Source of the DNA: a bacterium
Lineage (GTDB): Bacteria; Spirochaetota; UBA4802; UBA5550
NCBI GenBank assembly: GCA_024224995.1
Contig: JAAENB010000518.1
Span: forward strand, 1 to 28,023
Direction: 5' to 3'
DNA length: 28,023 nucleotides
Every line of letters starts with the position of its first letter. Within the stretch, counting starts at the first letter, position 1. The notes below the pieces were generated by a model. The model saw only the letters and a list, made by a program, of their open reading frames with translations, had not been told where the DNA came from and made no database searches. Positions 1 through 8,151 of this stretch are shown here, one piece after another. Made by a program: the position numbers and the translations under genes.

Positions 1-90
1 TATTAGAATTCATTTTTACCCCCCTGATTCAGGCAATAATGATTTTATTGTTGGATATATAGGTCTGCATTTAAAAACAATAAAGTATAA

Positions 91-129
91 ATAAAAGACC
101 GGCCCCCCCTCGTTATGAGAAGGGGCCGG
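91..129 (-). terminator. Rho-independent terminator of the clostripain-like gene
   Basis: Read on the minus strand, an 8-bp perfect stem CCGGCCCC / GGGGCCGG (122-129 and 99-106) is followed directly by TCTTTTAT. It lies about 25 bp past the stop codon of the minus-strand gene ending at 155, the classical position for an intrinsic terminator. Nothing else is recognisable in 1-90. Confidence 0.75.
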
Positions 130-154
130 GTAATGTTTTTGGCCTGTGACTCGT

Positions 155-2470
155 TTAGTTATTATTAATAAAGTTGACCCAATTGGGAGCGGCTCCGGCA
201 AAGTCGATATTGGCGGATGAATATGACGAGCTCACAAACTCCTTTGACGGAGGGAAGTAAACAGCAAGTCCGTGGCTGTTGGCATGAGCGGTCCCTTTTA
301 TATGATGCAGAACAGCAGCGTCAATAGCTGTTTGAACAGCGGCTCGCTCCGCAGCATAGCCGCCGGTTTCTTTATTACAGAAATCATAAATATCGAGATA
401 ATAGTACCCGAGGTGATAGGAAAATTTGTCGCAGGACATCCAGCTGGCCTTGTTCGAATACTGCCCGTTAAGCGCCGAACCCAGCCTGTCAATAGCGCTC
501 GCAACAGGACCGATCTTAGAAAGATCCGCCGCAGTAAGGGTAATATTTGAATCCGTAAGCCCCGGACCCTCAACATTGGTACCCGTAGTATATGCGGTAT
601 AATATTCGTCAATAATGTACTTGTAAAAGGATTCCGGGCTAATGCTGCCGGAAGATTCTTTAACCCGGTTCATTATTTGAGTATATGGATAGCCGTACCC
701 GGGAATGGTTTCCGAAGAAGAGAGCAATATGGAAGCAACATCTCTCAGTTCATAGGCCACTTCAACCATGCTCATTAAGCAGGCATCCATGGCCACAATG
801 GCAGCTTTGTTTCCGCCCATAGACCGGGCCATGGAATCTTTTATTTCCGGCATATAGAGAGAGTCATTCCCGTTAGACTCATCCCGGCAAATGGCTTTAT
901 TTACGGGCACCGGCTCCTTAATGGCTTTAGAGCCGCTTCTCCAGCCGCCGCCGTGATTGGTAAAGAGCATCATATAGTTTTTTGCCGGGTAATTTTCCCG
1001 GCAAAAAGAGATGAATTTTTCCAGCGTTTTTCCGTCTCCCATATTAACTTCAACAGACGTAGAGGATTCGGTAATGCCCAGAGAAGGGATCGCTATTCTT
1101 TTTGACGCGTCACAGAGAGTGTTGTTATACCCATTTGAGTCATAGCCGATCTCAAAGGCCCGGGAATCGGTCCAGTTCCCGTCTCCGCTCCAGTGGCCGT
1201 TAACCCGGTCGATAAGGGCAATAACCGTAACTTTGTCCCTGTCGAAATTGACCCCTTCAATTTCGTTAACATCATTGAGTAATAATCCTTCAAGGTCATT
1301 ATCAGCATCAACATAATACATAATAACCCAGTCACGGGATTCGTCCTGGCTGCTGCCGTGCCCGGTAATATTCAGAATGTAGGAGCCTTCATCTGCGTCG
1401 GAATTTGAGATAGTTATGGAGGCAGTAAAAGTACCTGTGGCTGCGGGATTAAATTGTACCCGGAACAGGCTCTTTTTACCTGCCGCGATACTGCCGGCAG
1501 TCGCGTTTTTGAGGGTGAAATTGCTTGTGTCGGAAAGCACGATCGTTGAAACGGATAAGGCGGCAGATCCCTGGTTTTCAATAGCGAATTCCACGGCCGG
1601 GCCTGTTTGCCCCGTAACAACGGGATCAAAGGAATAGGCTGTGCCTCCGGAGGAGTATTCACTGCCCCCGCTGGTGAGCGCGATTTCCGGGGCAGCGGTG
1701 TTTGTGCCCGTTCCGGTAATGTTCAGTATAAAAGTTCCTTCATCGGAATCATTACTGGAAATAGTAACCGCGGCATTGAACGTTCCCGTAGAAGACGGCG
1801 CGAACGTAAGCGAAAAGGACGTGGAGCTTCCCGCCGCAATAGAAGCGGCAGCAGTATTGCCCAGGCGGTAGTTTGTGGTGTCGGACAATACGATACCTGA
1901 GATGCTGAGATCTCCTTCACCCTTGTTCTCAATGGAAAATTGTACTACGGGGCTTGAATACCCCGTAGTAATGGTGCCGAAGGAATAGGCGCTGCCGCCG
2001 GAATTGTACCCGGCATCCTTAACCTCAACAGCAATCTCCGGCTGCGCGAGACTTGTTCCTGTTCCTTTAATATTGAGGACGTATATTCCTTCATCGCTAT
2101 CGTTATTGTATATTGTAATGGCGGCAATAAAAATACCGGCTGAAGCGGGGCTAAAGGTTACCTTCATTGTTGTACTTTTTCCCGGGGCAATAGAGTTGGT
2201 GCCCGGTTTTTCCAGGGTGAAGTTTGACGGGTCCGATAGAATAACATCTGTTATTTGAAGATCGCCGGAGCCGGCGTTGGCAATGGTTATGGTTGCGGGA
2301 GGTGAGGATGATTTTTCGGCAACGGACCCGAAATAGAAGGGCATTCCATTACTCGCGATTTCATTGTGACCCTGTTTGATTTCAATTTCCGGTTCCGAAG
2401 AGCCCTGTTCTGAGTTGAAACAACCGGACAACAGAACAGCACAAAAAATTATTAGCAGACTTTTTTTCAA
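155..2470 (-). CDS. Lipoprotein with three ASH/HYDIN-type repeats and a C-terminal clostripain (C11) peptidase domain
   Basis: Predicted surface or periplasmic cysteine protease of 771 residues. A short signal peptide ends in the lipobox LLSGC, with lipidated Cys17. Three repeats of about 117 residues follow (roughly 26-143, 144-260, 261-377), each starting PEI and ending with a DEGxxxLNIxGxG motif; this is the choice-of-anchor-D/ASPM-SPD2-Hydin immunoglobulin-like fold. The remainder (378-771) resembles clostripain: DWVIMYYVDADNDLE at its start, catalytic His in NHGGGW (about His506), catalytic Cys in DACLM (about Cys564). Clostripain-family enzymes cleave after basic residues; this specificity is inferred from the family. 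I chose the TTG start at 2470 because AGAGG precedes it by 7 nt and a strong promoter sits just upstream; a TTG at 2515 in the same frame would lie at the transcript's very 5' end and spoil the signal peptide. A terminator follows at 91-129. Confidence 0.88.
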   Translation of the reverse strand: MKKSLLIIFCAVLLSGCFNSEQGSSEPEIEIKQGHNEIASNGMPFYFGSVAEKSSSPPATITIANAGSGDLQITDVILSDPSNFTLEKPGTNSIAPGKSTTMKVTFSPASAGIFIAAITIYNNDSDEGIYVLNIKGTGTSLAQPEIAVEVKDAGYNSGGSAYSFGTITTGYSSPVVQFSIENKGEGDLSISGIVLSDTTNYRLGNTAAASIAAGSSTSFSLTFAPSSTGTFNAAVTISSNDSDEGTFILNITGTGTNTAAPEIALTSGGSEYSSGGTAYSFDPVVTGQTGPAVEFAIENQGSAALSVSTIVLSDTSNFTLKNATAGSIAAGKKSLFRVQFNPAATGTFTASITISNSDADEGSYILNITGHGSSQDESRDWVIMYYVDADNDLEGLLLNDVNEIEGVNFDRDKVTVIALIDRVNGHWSGDGNWTDSRAFEIGYDSNGYNNTLCDASKRIAIPSLGITESSTSVEVNMGDGKTLEKFISFCRENYPAKNYMMLFTNHGGGWRSGSKAIKEPVPVNKAICRDESNGNDSLYMPEIKDSMARSMGGNKAAIVAMDACLMSMVEVAYELRDVASILLSSSETIPGYGYPYTQIMNRVKESSGSISPESFYKYIIDEYYTAYTTGTNVEGPGLTDSNITLTAADLSKIGPVASAIDRLGSALNGQYSNKASWMSCDKFSYHLGYYYLDIYDFCNKETGGYAAERAAVQTAIDAAVLHHIKGTAHANSHGLAVYFPPSKEFVSSSYSSANIDFAGAAPNWVNFINNN

Positions 2471-2523
2471 AATGGTACCTCTAAATATGCTTTTTAGAGC
2501 ATTATTTTTAATCAAATCTTACA

Positions 2524-2552
2524 AATATATTAAAAAAAAGCAGGATCGTCAA
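2524..2552 (-). promoter_or_regulatory. Sigma70-type promoter for the clostripain-like lipoprotein
   Basis: On the minus strand TTGACG (2547-2552) and TATATT (2524-2529) are separated by exactly 17 nt. Transcription would begin near 2517, giving a leader of about 47 nt before the TTG start at 2470. The gene therefore probably has its own promoter, although the barrel gene lies upstream on the same strand. Confidence 0.6.
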
Positions 2553-2606
2553 CTGCGGCAGTGATTTTTTTTGGTTTTTTTGAGATTTTTTTTAAAAAAA
2601 GTACTC

Positions 2607-4229
2607 TTACCAGATCTGGTAAATTTTGAAATGAATATTTCCCTGGCTTTCCCTGGTTGAATCGAGGTAGTCCCAGCCGAAGTAGAACGTAGACTGGAAC
2701 TGGTCAAATACAATGATCCAGGCGGAAAAACCGAAGACCGCGCCAAACTGGTTCCCAATAAGATCGTACCCGGAACCGTGAAAAGAGACGAGGTCAACAA
2801 AAACACCGGCATAAAAGAAGTCTTTATACAGGGAGACCCGGTATTCATTGGCAAGGCATATGAAGCGCCTGGTGTGATAATCCCTGCCCATAAAACCTTT
2901 AAATTCCGTATCTGAGATGGGGATCTCATAGTTATGGTCAGGTGAGCCCCAGACGATTTGAGTATCGAAATCGGTAGAGTAAATATCCCGGTTTTCGAAT
3001 TCGAAGTCGTAATTGCCCAGGAGTTTGGTTGTATTAAAGGGGTCTTCTTTGAAATAGTGGTTAAACGTGAATTTTAATTCCCTGGTTACGGGGCGTCCAA
3101 TGCTGAAGGGAATAATGTTGAGTTTTATTTGCCATTCAAGAAAGGGATAGGCAATGGAGTGCTTATATACGGAAGTCGGCGGAGTGATTCCCTGCTCAGC
3201 AGTGGAGTCATTATAAAAGACCCGTTCAGCGCCAACCCCGGTATAGATCTTTAAGTTATTCAGAATGGTAATACCGGGGAAGAGGGTGCCCCGCAACAGC
3301 ACATAGTCATACACGGAAAGCCCAAGGTCTTCTCTCGACATTTTGGAAATATAGAGTGCGCCCTTGATCTTTGGAGTGAAATAATTGTTCAGTGTTGGAG
3401 TAAGATGATAGCTCGAACCTGCTTCAAAATACTTCATCCGGGGAGCCTGGCCGAAATTGCCGTCAATACCATACATAATCCCGCTCGAGGCGTTTACTCC
3501 AAAATGATCTTCATCCATAAGGAGGCTGTCGCTATTATACCCCATACTGGGAATAAATCCTTTAACCCCGTGAATTTTTAGTTTGATAGTAAGACCGTAT
3601 TTTTGTTTAAAGCGGTAAAATTTTCCCGTAGTAGATATATAAATAACCAGGTTAAAGCGGTGCCAGATGCTATTGATAAAGGGGAGTTCCTGTTTGCCCA
3701 GGATTGGGATATTCAGTTCCCTGTCCAGCTGGAAACGGGATTTATCGAAATCTTCATCGGGTTTTAGTTTGTAGGTTAAACTAAGAACTTCGTATTTTTT
3801 TTTAAAGATTTCCAGGTTTTTTTCAAGGGAATGGATATTAAAGATCTTATCCTTGAGCTCAAAATCCTTTTTCATTCGAACCAGTTCAACTCCCCCAATA
3901 TCGTAAAAGATAATTTTTCCCAACCGGCCTTCATCAACAAAGAGGGAAAGAGAGGTCTCTGTTCTTTCAATGACGTATGTCATGACCAGGGTATAGCCCT
4001 GATCTTCATAAAAGCCTTCAATGGCATCAACAACGTCTCTGACGGATAATTTTCCCGATTCGTACCGGTTTAATTTAAGGTTATTAAAAAGCGCTTCTTC
4101 CGAATAGATTCGCAGGCCGGAAATGGAGAGAGTCCGTTTCGCGGCAAAAAGACTTGAAGGGAGTGTAAGCAGTAGAATAAGGAGGCTTATACAAAAAAAT
4201 ATAAAAGATTTATGTGACAATAACGGCAT
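2607..4229 (-). CDS. Outer-membrane beta-barrel protein with one POTRA domain (Omp85/TpsB-like)
   Basis: A 540-residue protein with an N-terminal signal peptide (hydrophobic to about residue 28, ending SLFAA). Residues about 30-110 look like a POTRA domain: strand-helix-helix-strand pattern including GFYEDQGY and VDEGRLGKI. The rest is rich in alternating hydrophobic/aromatic strands and ends in an aromatic residue (IYQIW), typical of outer-membrane barrels. A single POTRA plus barrel suggests a transporter or assembly pore of the Omp85 superfamily rather than full BamA, which has five POTRAs. The substrate is unknown. Its start lies 2 nt after the stop of the ArsR-type gene and has no clear ribosome-binding site, so translation is probably coupled. 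The stop codon lies in a 16-bp palindrome (TTACCAGATCTGGTAA, 2609-2624). Family assignment is by pattern only; a plain porin-like barrel is the alternative. Confidence 0.75.
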   Translation of the reverse strand: MPLLSHKSFIFFCISLLILLLTLPSSLFAAKRTLSISGLRIYSEEALFNNLKLNRYESGKLSVRDVVDAIEGFYEDQGYTLVMTYVIERTETSLSLFVDEGRLGKIIFYDIGGVELVRMKKDFELKDKIFNIHSLEKNLEIFKKKYEVLSLTYKLKPDEDFDKSRFQLDRELNIPILGKQELPFINSIWHRFNLVIYISTTGKFYRFKQKYGLTIKLKIHGVKGFIPSMGYNSDSLLMDEDHFGVNASSGIMYGIDGNFGQAPRMKYFEAGSSYHLTPTLNNYFTPKIKGALYISKMSREDLGLSVYDYVLLRGTLFPGITILNNLKIYTGVGAERVFYNDSTAEQGITPPTSVYKHSIAYPFLEWQIKLNIIPFSIGRPVTRELKFTFNHYFKEDPFNTTKLLGNYDFEFENRDIYSTDFDTQIVWGSPDHNYEIPISDTEFKGFMGRDYHTRRFICLANEYRVSLYKDFFYAGVFVDLVSFHGSGYDLIGNQFGAVFGFSAWIIVFDQFQSTFYFGWDYLDSTRESQGNIHFKIYQIW

Positions 4230-4231
4230 AG

Positions 4232-4516
4232 TTAACAGAAATTATTTTTGATGGTATCCATAAGAGTCGCAATATTCCTGTCTTTCAGAGAATAGAACAT
4301 GAAATTTGCTTCTTTTCTACGGTTAATGATACTTGCTTTTCTTAAAACCGTTAAATGCTGTGAAATATTTGATATGGTGGAGCCGAATTGCTGTTCAATC
4401 TCACCAACATTTTTTTCACCCTCCATAAGAAAACAGAGAATCTTTAGCCGAATGGGGTGGGCGATTGATTTTAATATCTCAGTTACTGACTCTACCTGTC
4501 CTTCTGAAAAGAGCAT
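4232..4516 (-). CDS. ArsR-family winged-helix transcriptional regulator
   Basis: A 94-residue protein with the ArsR/SmtB layout: an N-terminal helix, then IAHPIRLKILCFL, and a helix-turn-helix containing VGEIEQQFGSTISNISQHLTVL, followed by the wing (RRKEANFMFYSL). The usual ELCVC metal-binding motif in helix 3 is absent (the equivalent stretch is NVGEIEQQF); the only cysteines are in LKILC and the last residue. A metal-sensing role through the classical site is therefore unlikely, and it may sense another signal. AAAGGAAAG lies ahead of the ATG as a ribosome-binding site. It is the first gene of a pair with the POTRA/barrel gene and is likely to control that gene and itself; a palindrome lies in the promoter region at 4606-4618. 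Confidence 0.9.
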   Translation of the reverse strand: MLFSEGQVESVTEILKSIAHPIRLKILCFLMEGEKNVGEIEQQFGSTISNISQHLTVLRKASIINRRKEANFMFYSLKDRNIATLMDTIKNNFC

Positions 4517-4576
4517 AATTACTTTCCTTTATTTAATGTTCTTTGTATTCTTCCGGGAGTTTTAGTATTAAGGTAA

Positions 4577-4618
4577 TTTGTAAAATACCCGCCGCAAAAT
4601 GTCAATGATATATTATCA
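4577..4618 (-). promoter_or_regulatory. Promoter of the ArsR-barrel operon with adjacent 13-bp palindrome
   Basis: On the minus strand a consensus -35 TTGACA (4600-4605) stands 17 nt from a weaker -10 TACAAA (4577-4582). Immediately upstream of the -35 is TGATATATTATCA (4606-4618), with perfect 5-bp arms around a 3-bp centre. Autoregulation by the ArsR protein through this site is an inference. Confidence 0.45.
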
Positions 4619-4632
4619 CTCCGTCATATTAA

Positions 4633-4959
4633 TTATGCCGATTTTTTTTCCCTGAGCGGGACAATCTCCGATTCAAAATAGTCCAGGATATTGAGCATTT
4701 TGAGTATTCTGGCAGCTGAATATGAAAGGATAAGCAAAAGATCATTTTCGTGTTTATTTATAGTATTTTTGGCAATAATCAGGAACCCGATAAAAGAAGA
4801 ATGAATATCTACCGTTTCTCTCAGATCAAAAATGATATTATTATCCCTGGACTGGAGCTGGAGTTTTTCAGTGTAGAGAGAAACATTCTCAAACCCGATG
4901 CGGGCAGGGAAGATCCATTCTTTTTGATTTTTGAGCCTTGCGTTCATAATATGTAACAT
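4633..4959 (-). CDS. Small STAS-domain protein (anti-sigma antagonist-like)
   Basis: A single-domain protein of 108 residues. The pattern IIFDLRETVDIHSSFIGFLIIAKN followed by DLLLILSYSAARILKMLNILDYFE matches the central strand, the loop carrying the phosphorylatable serine, and the last helix of STAS domains. The usual Asp before the serine pair is His here (HSS, residues 53-55), while the serines remain. STAS proteins of this size usually act in partner-switching with an anti-sigma kinase, controlled by serine phosphorylation. No RsbW-like kinase or PP2C phosphatase lies nearby. AGGG is 6 nt before the ATG. It is separated from the downstream ArsR gene by 116 nt containing a promoter, so co-transcription is possible but not required. 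Confidence 0.72.
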   Translation of the reverse strand: MLHIMNARLKNQKEWIFPARIGFENVSLYTEKLQLQSRDNNIIFDLRETVDIHSSFIGFLIIAKNTINKHENDLLLILSYSAARILKMLNILDYFESEIVPLREKKSA

Positions 4960-4978
4960 CCTTGTCCCTGTTATTATG

Positions 4979-5012
4979 ACTATTGTCTTTGAAGCCTTAT
5001 AATACTATTGTC
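4979..5012 (-). repeat. Two direct copies of GACAATAGT upstream of the STAS gene
   Basis: On the minus strand the 9-mer GACAATAGT occurs at 5004-5012 and again at 4979-4987, a 25-bp step, just upstream of the STAS gene; the first copy overlaps a TATTAT that could serve as a -10 element. This is the arrangement of a direct-repeat operator, but no regulator is identified. Confidence 0.3.
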
Positions 5013-5083
5013 GTAATATTTTGAGAGAACATTAGAAATTTTTTGTTTAAAAAAAGGTAAATGTGCTGTTTTACATAAAATGC

Positions 5084-5111
5084 TTGAATTATTTATAAAA
5101 AGGAGTATATT
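5084..5111 (+). promoter_or_regulatory. Likely promoter for the PLP decarboxylase gene
   Basis: TTGAAT (5084-5089) and TATATT (5106-5111) are 16 nt apart. The transcript would start about 5118, inside the REP-like hairpin at 5114-5140, giving a leader of about 100 nt that opens with that hairpin. Confidence 0.4.
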
Positions 5112-5113
5112 TT

Positions 5114-5140
5114 GTAGGAGCGGCATTAGCCGCGCTTATG
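5114..5140 (+). repeat. REP-like palindrome starting GTAG
   Basis: GTAGGAGCGGCATTAGCCGC and the following GCTTATG form a hairpin with stem GCGGC/GCCGC (5120-5124, 5129-5133) and loop ATTA. The 5' GTAG tetranucleotide and GAGCGGC..GCCGCG core resemble repetitive extragenic palindromes mobilised by RAYT transposases. A second GTAG palindrome with a different core lies at 25325-25352. Confidence 0.5.
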
Positions 5141-5220
5141 AATATTGAGAATTAAAAGTACTTGAAAAAAGTGTGATAAAATTTTTAATGGTGCGGTAAA
5201 TGAGATAGGAGAGTTTCACA

Positions 5221-6924
5221 ATGCCCGACCGGAGAAAGAAAAAAGTACTCATAAAAACTGATGTTGAGCATTTGCGAAAGCTCTTTATTATGCCCGATTC
5301 TCCTGACCATTTTATAGAATTTGGTACGGAACTGCTCGATCTTATTCATAATTTCTTCCAGGAAAAAGGGGGAATTCACAGTTCAATATCGATTCCGGAC
5401 CTGGAGAAAATTTTTTCAAATATCAATATTCCCAAAGAGGCTCACCTCCTTAAAGATGTTCTGCTGGAAATTAAGAAAAAAATTGTAGCTCATTCCGTAA
5501 AAGTGGGTAATCCCTATTATATTGGCCATATGACCAGTGCGGTTCCATATTTTATGATCCTCCTTGAAATGATAATCGCGGCACTGAATCAAAACCAGGT
5601 AAAGATCGAGTCTGCCAAAGCTTCGACATTTGTAGAGCGTGAGCTGCTTTCATGGATGCACAAGCTTGTTTATAATAGAAACCAGGGTTTTTATAAGGCA
5701 AATATACAAAACCGTGAAGTTGCCCTGGGTAATGTTACGTTTGACGGAACTATGGCCAACCTGACAGCTCTTCTTGTTGCCAGGAACAAGGCATTTCCTC
5801 CGGATGAACGCTTTCCCGGGCTCAGAAAAGCCGGTATTGTGGAAGCATTCCGGCATTACGGATACGGCAGGGCAGTGGTCCTGGTATCACACCGGGGGCA
5901 TTATTCCCTGTCAAAAGCCGCGCGAATTATAGGGATCGGTTCCGACAATGTTATCAAGATCCCTGTAGACCATAAGAACAAGATAGACCTGTATAAGCTG
6001 GAAGAGGTATGCAGGGATATCCGGAACGCGAATAAAACTGCCGGGAATAATAAGATCAAGATCATTGCAATGGTAGGCATTGCCGGAACTACTGAAACAG
6101 GGAATATCGACAACCTGAGAGAAATGGGACGAATTGCCAGGGAAAATAACGCTTATTTTCATGTTGACGCGGCATGGGGAGGCTCGGTGCTCCTTGTTGA
6201 TGATTATCGATACCTGTTCAATGGTATTGAAAAAGCCGATTCCGTAACTATTGATGCCCATAAACTGCAGTATACCCCGGTTTCCATGGGAATGGTCTTG
6301 TTCCGTGATGAAACATCATTGGATCATTTAAAGCATACGGCAAATTATATTATCCGGCCCGATTCCGTAGACCTGGGAAGGTTTTCAGTGGAAGGATCTC
6401 GTCCGTTTTCCGCTCTCAAACCCTGGGCAACACTCAAAATATTCGGGACCGACGGATTTAAGCTGCTTTTTGAAATGGCTTTTGAACTTACTTCGGTCCT
6501 TCGGGGCCTTATAGAAGTTCATCATAACTTTGAGCCCATGAACCATCCGGAGCTCTTTATTTTTAATTACCGCTTTGTACCGGAAAAGGTCCGGGATAAA
6601 CTTGAAACACTCAGGTTAAAACTGAAAGGGAAAAATCATAAATCTTCTCTAAACGAACTGGCACGAATTGAAAAGATCAATGTCCTGTTAAATGAGCTGA
6701 ATATTGAACTGCATAAAGATTCACGGGAAGAAGATACCAGTTTTGTTTCACGGACAATGTTCGATTCTCCCTATTATTATTATCAAAATATAGTAATTCT
6801 CCGGGCTATTACTATTAATCCTCTAACAACGCCCGAGATATTAAAGGAAATTATTGAAGCGCAAAACAGGATAGGTCTAAAGATCTATAAGGCGGAATTC
6901 GCGAGCCGTCTTGACCGGGTATAG
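5221..6924 (+). CDS. PLP-dependent group II amino-acid decarboxylase (glutamate/aspartate decarboxylase-like)
   Basis: A 567-residue cytoplasmic enzyme of the group II (GAD/DDC) decarboxylase family, which removes the alpha-carboxyl group of an amino acid. The PLP pocket is clear: HVDAAWGG (His314, Asp316 contacting the pyridine nitrogen) and DAHKLQYTP with Schiff-base Lys348. GTTETGNID lies just before them and VEGSRPFSALKPWATL just after. Length and motifs recall the PanP-type aspartate 1-decarboxylase that makes beta-alanine for pantothenate, but glutamate or aromatic substrates cannot be excluded from the sequence. AGGAGAG (5207-5213) is 7 nt before the ATG. The following secreted-protein gene starts 41 nt after the stop. 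No pantothenate gene is seen nearby. Confidence 0.88.
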   Translation: MPDRRKKKVLIKTDVEHLRKLFIMPDSPDHFIEFGTELLDLIHNFFQEKGGIHSSISIPDLEKIFSNINIPKEAHLLKDVLLEIKKKIVAHSVKVGNPYYIGHMTSAVPYFMILLEMIIAALNQNQVKIESAKASTFVERELLSWMHKLVYNRNQGFYKANIQNREVALGNVTFDGTMANLTALLVARNKAFPPDERFPGLRKAGIVEAFRHYGYGRAVVLVSHRGHYSLSKAARIIGIGSDNVIKIPVDHKNKIDLYKLEEVCRDIRNANKTAGNNKIKIIAMVGIAGTTETGNIDNLREMGRIARENNAYFHVDAAWGGSVLLVDDYRYLFNGIEKADSVTIDAHKLQYTPVSMGMVLFRDETSLDHLKHTANYIIRPDSVDLGRFSVEGSRPFSALKPWATLKIFGTDGFKLLFEMAFELTSVLRGLIEVHHNFEPMNHPELFIFNYRFVPEKVRDKLETLRLKLKGKNHKSSLNELARIEKINVLLNELNIELHKDSREEDTSFVSRTMFDSPYYYYQNIVILRAITINPLTTPEILKEIIEAQNRIGLKIYKAEFASRLDRV

Positions 6925-6965
6925 CCCGGTTTTGCAATAATATTCCCATACCCCGAGTTAAAACT

Positions 6966-8075
6966 ATGAAAAAAAGATCAACCCTTATAGCAATTTTTTT
7001 ACTGCTCTGCGGAGTCCTTACGGCTCCGGGGCATACACAGCCTGCCCATTCCTATACCGTACTCAATGGGAAAATAGTAAAAACCGTAAATACGGTCACT
7101 GAAACCCTCCCGGTTAAAGGAACGGTCCTTCATGTATCATCCACCGGTGATGAGCTCTTTTATATCAGCCTCATGGCTGATGAACCCCCAACCCCAACCG
7201 AGGAGACCGAGCCGGTTGAAAAAAAAACGGCACCGGAGTCTCTTTATATTGGTTATATTAATATTGCGGACGCGGAAAAGTCCTTTGAGTCGAAACTTCC
7301 TCTTGCGGAAAATACATCCGGAAATCAATATGATAAATACACGTTTAGAAGATTTTTAGTGAACAATGGAAAGGTTTATCTCCTGCTGACAGAACAAAAC
7401 CCCGAACAGGTGACTATGGGCACAATGCTTTTTATTCTTACCATAGAGAATAAAGAACTCGTTAAGTACGATAAAATCCCGGACGCGGCTATTGTTGAAG
7501 GCAAGTTTCTCTACCTGCAAGGTATTGAGGGAGACAGCACTCTAATTTGTATTAATGGCGAGAAAAAGCCCCTCACAATTCAGGGAAACAGTATTATTAC
7601 GCAAATAGTAGACAAGCGCATGGTTTTTATCTCGAACGGCAGGGAGCGGGAGATCTTCGATCTAAAGCGGATGAAGAGTGTTTTTCAGTATTCACCGGAA
7701 CTTGAGTATGCCGAACCCGGAGAGTATAATCTCCTGTTTGAAGCGATTGACGCGGTAAAAGCGGGAAAATCTCCTGCTGCCGACAAATTGATCTATTATA
7801 ATATATATATTAACGGGGTTGACGCGGGCAGAACCGCCACGGGCCTTTCGGTTACTTTACGGGAGTTCAAAGGGAAGCTGGAGCCCGGAAAAACGCATAT
7901 AATCAAGTTCGAACGAATGGAACTGAACCGGAGCAAAAACCGCTATGTTCGTTTGAACAATATATCCCAGCCGCGGCCGCTGCGAACTTTTATCCCCGAA
8001 AACAGGATAATAAAAATAGAGCTCAAGTATAACGGGAAAAAATACGGTATAAAAAGTTTCGCGGTATTTAAATAA
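6966..8075 (+). CDS. Secreted or periplasmic protein of unknown function
   Basis: I do not recognise this 369-residue protein. It has a Sec signal peptide (MKKRSTLIAIFLLLCGVL, cleavage probably near residue 25). A Pro/Glu/Thr-rich segment follows at about 75-96 (PPTPTEETEPVEKK). The central part alternates short hydrophobic strands and turns, as in beta-rich or propeller-like folds. The last 100 residues (YYNIYINGVDAGRTATGLSV onward) resemble a compact beta-sandwich, perhaps PEGA-like. The ribosome-binding site is weak (GAG about 10 nt upstream), and the gene lies 41 nt after the decarboxylase, so it may rely on read-through. It ends against a minus-strand gene, with a strong hairpin between. 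Confidence 0.72.
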   Translation: MKKRSTLIAIFLLLCGVLTAPGHTQPAHSYTVLNGKIVKTVNTVTETLPVKGTVLHVSSTGDELFYISLMADEPPTPTEETEPVEKKTAPESLYIGYINIADAEKSFESKLPLAENTSGNQYDKYTFRRFLVNNGKVYLLLTEQNPEQVTMGTMLFILTIENKELVKYDKIPDAAIVEGKFLYLQGIEGDSTLICINGEKKPLTIQGNSIITQIVDKRMVFISNGREREIFDLKRMKSVFQYSPELEYAEPGEYNLLFEAIDAVKAGKSPAADKLIYYNIYINGVDAGRTATGLSVTLREFKGKLEPGKTHIIKFERMELNRSKNRYVRLNNISQPRPLRTFIPENRIIKIELKYNGKKYGIKSFAVFK

Positions 8076-8082
8076 TTTCGAG

Positions 8083-8123
8083 CCCCCCAACCCCCAAAGG
8101 GGACCCCGGTTTTAGAACCGGGG
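8083..8123. terminator. GC-rich hairpin between convergent genes, preceded by a dispersed 22-mer repeat
   Basis: CCCCGGTT (8104-8111), loop TTAG and AACCGGGG (8116-8123) form a perfect 8-bp stem between the convergent genes ending at 8075 and 8152. There is no proper T-run, so termination is probable rather than certain. The 22 bp just before it (8083-8104: six C, AA, five C, AAA, GGGG, AC) recurs with four changes at 25064-25085. Confidence 0.5.
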
Positions 8124-8151
8124 CGGGGTTATTATATATATGCTGCCGGGT

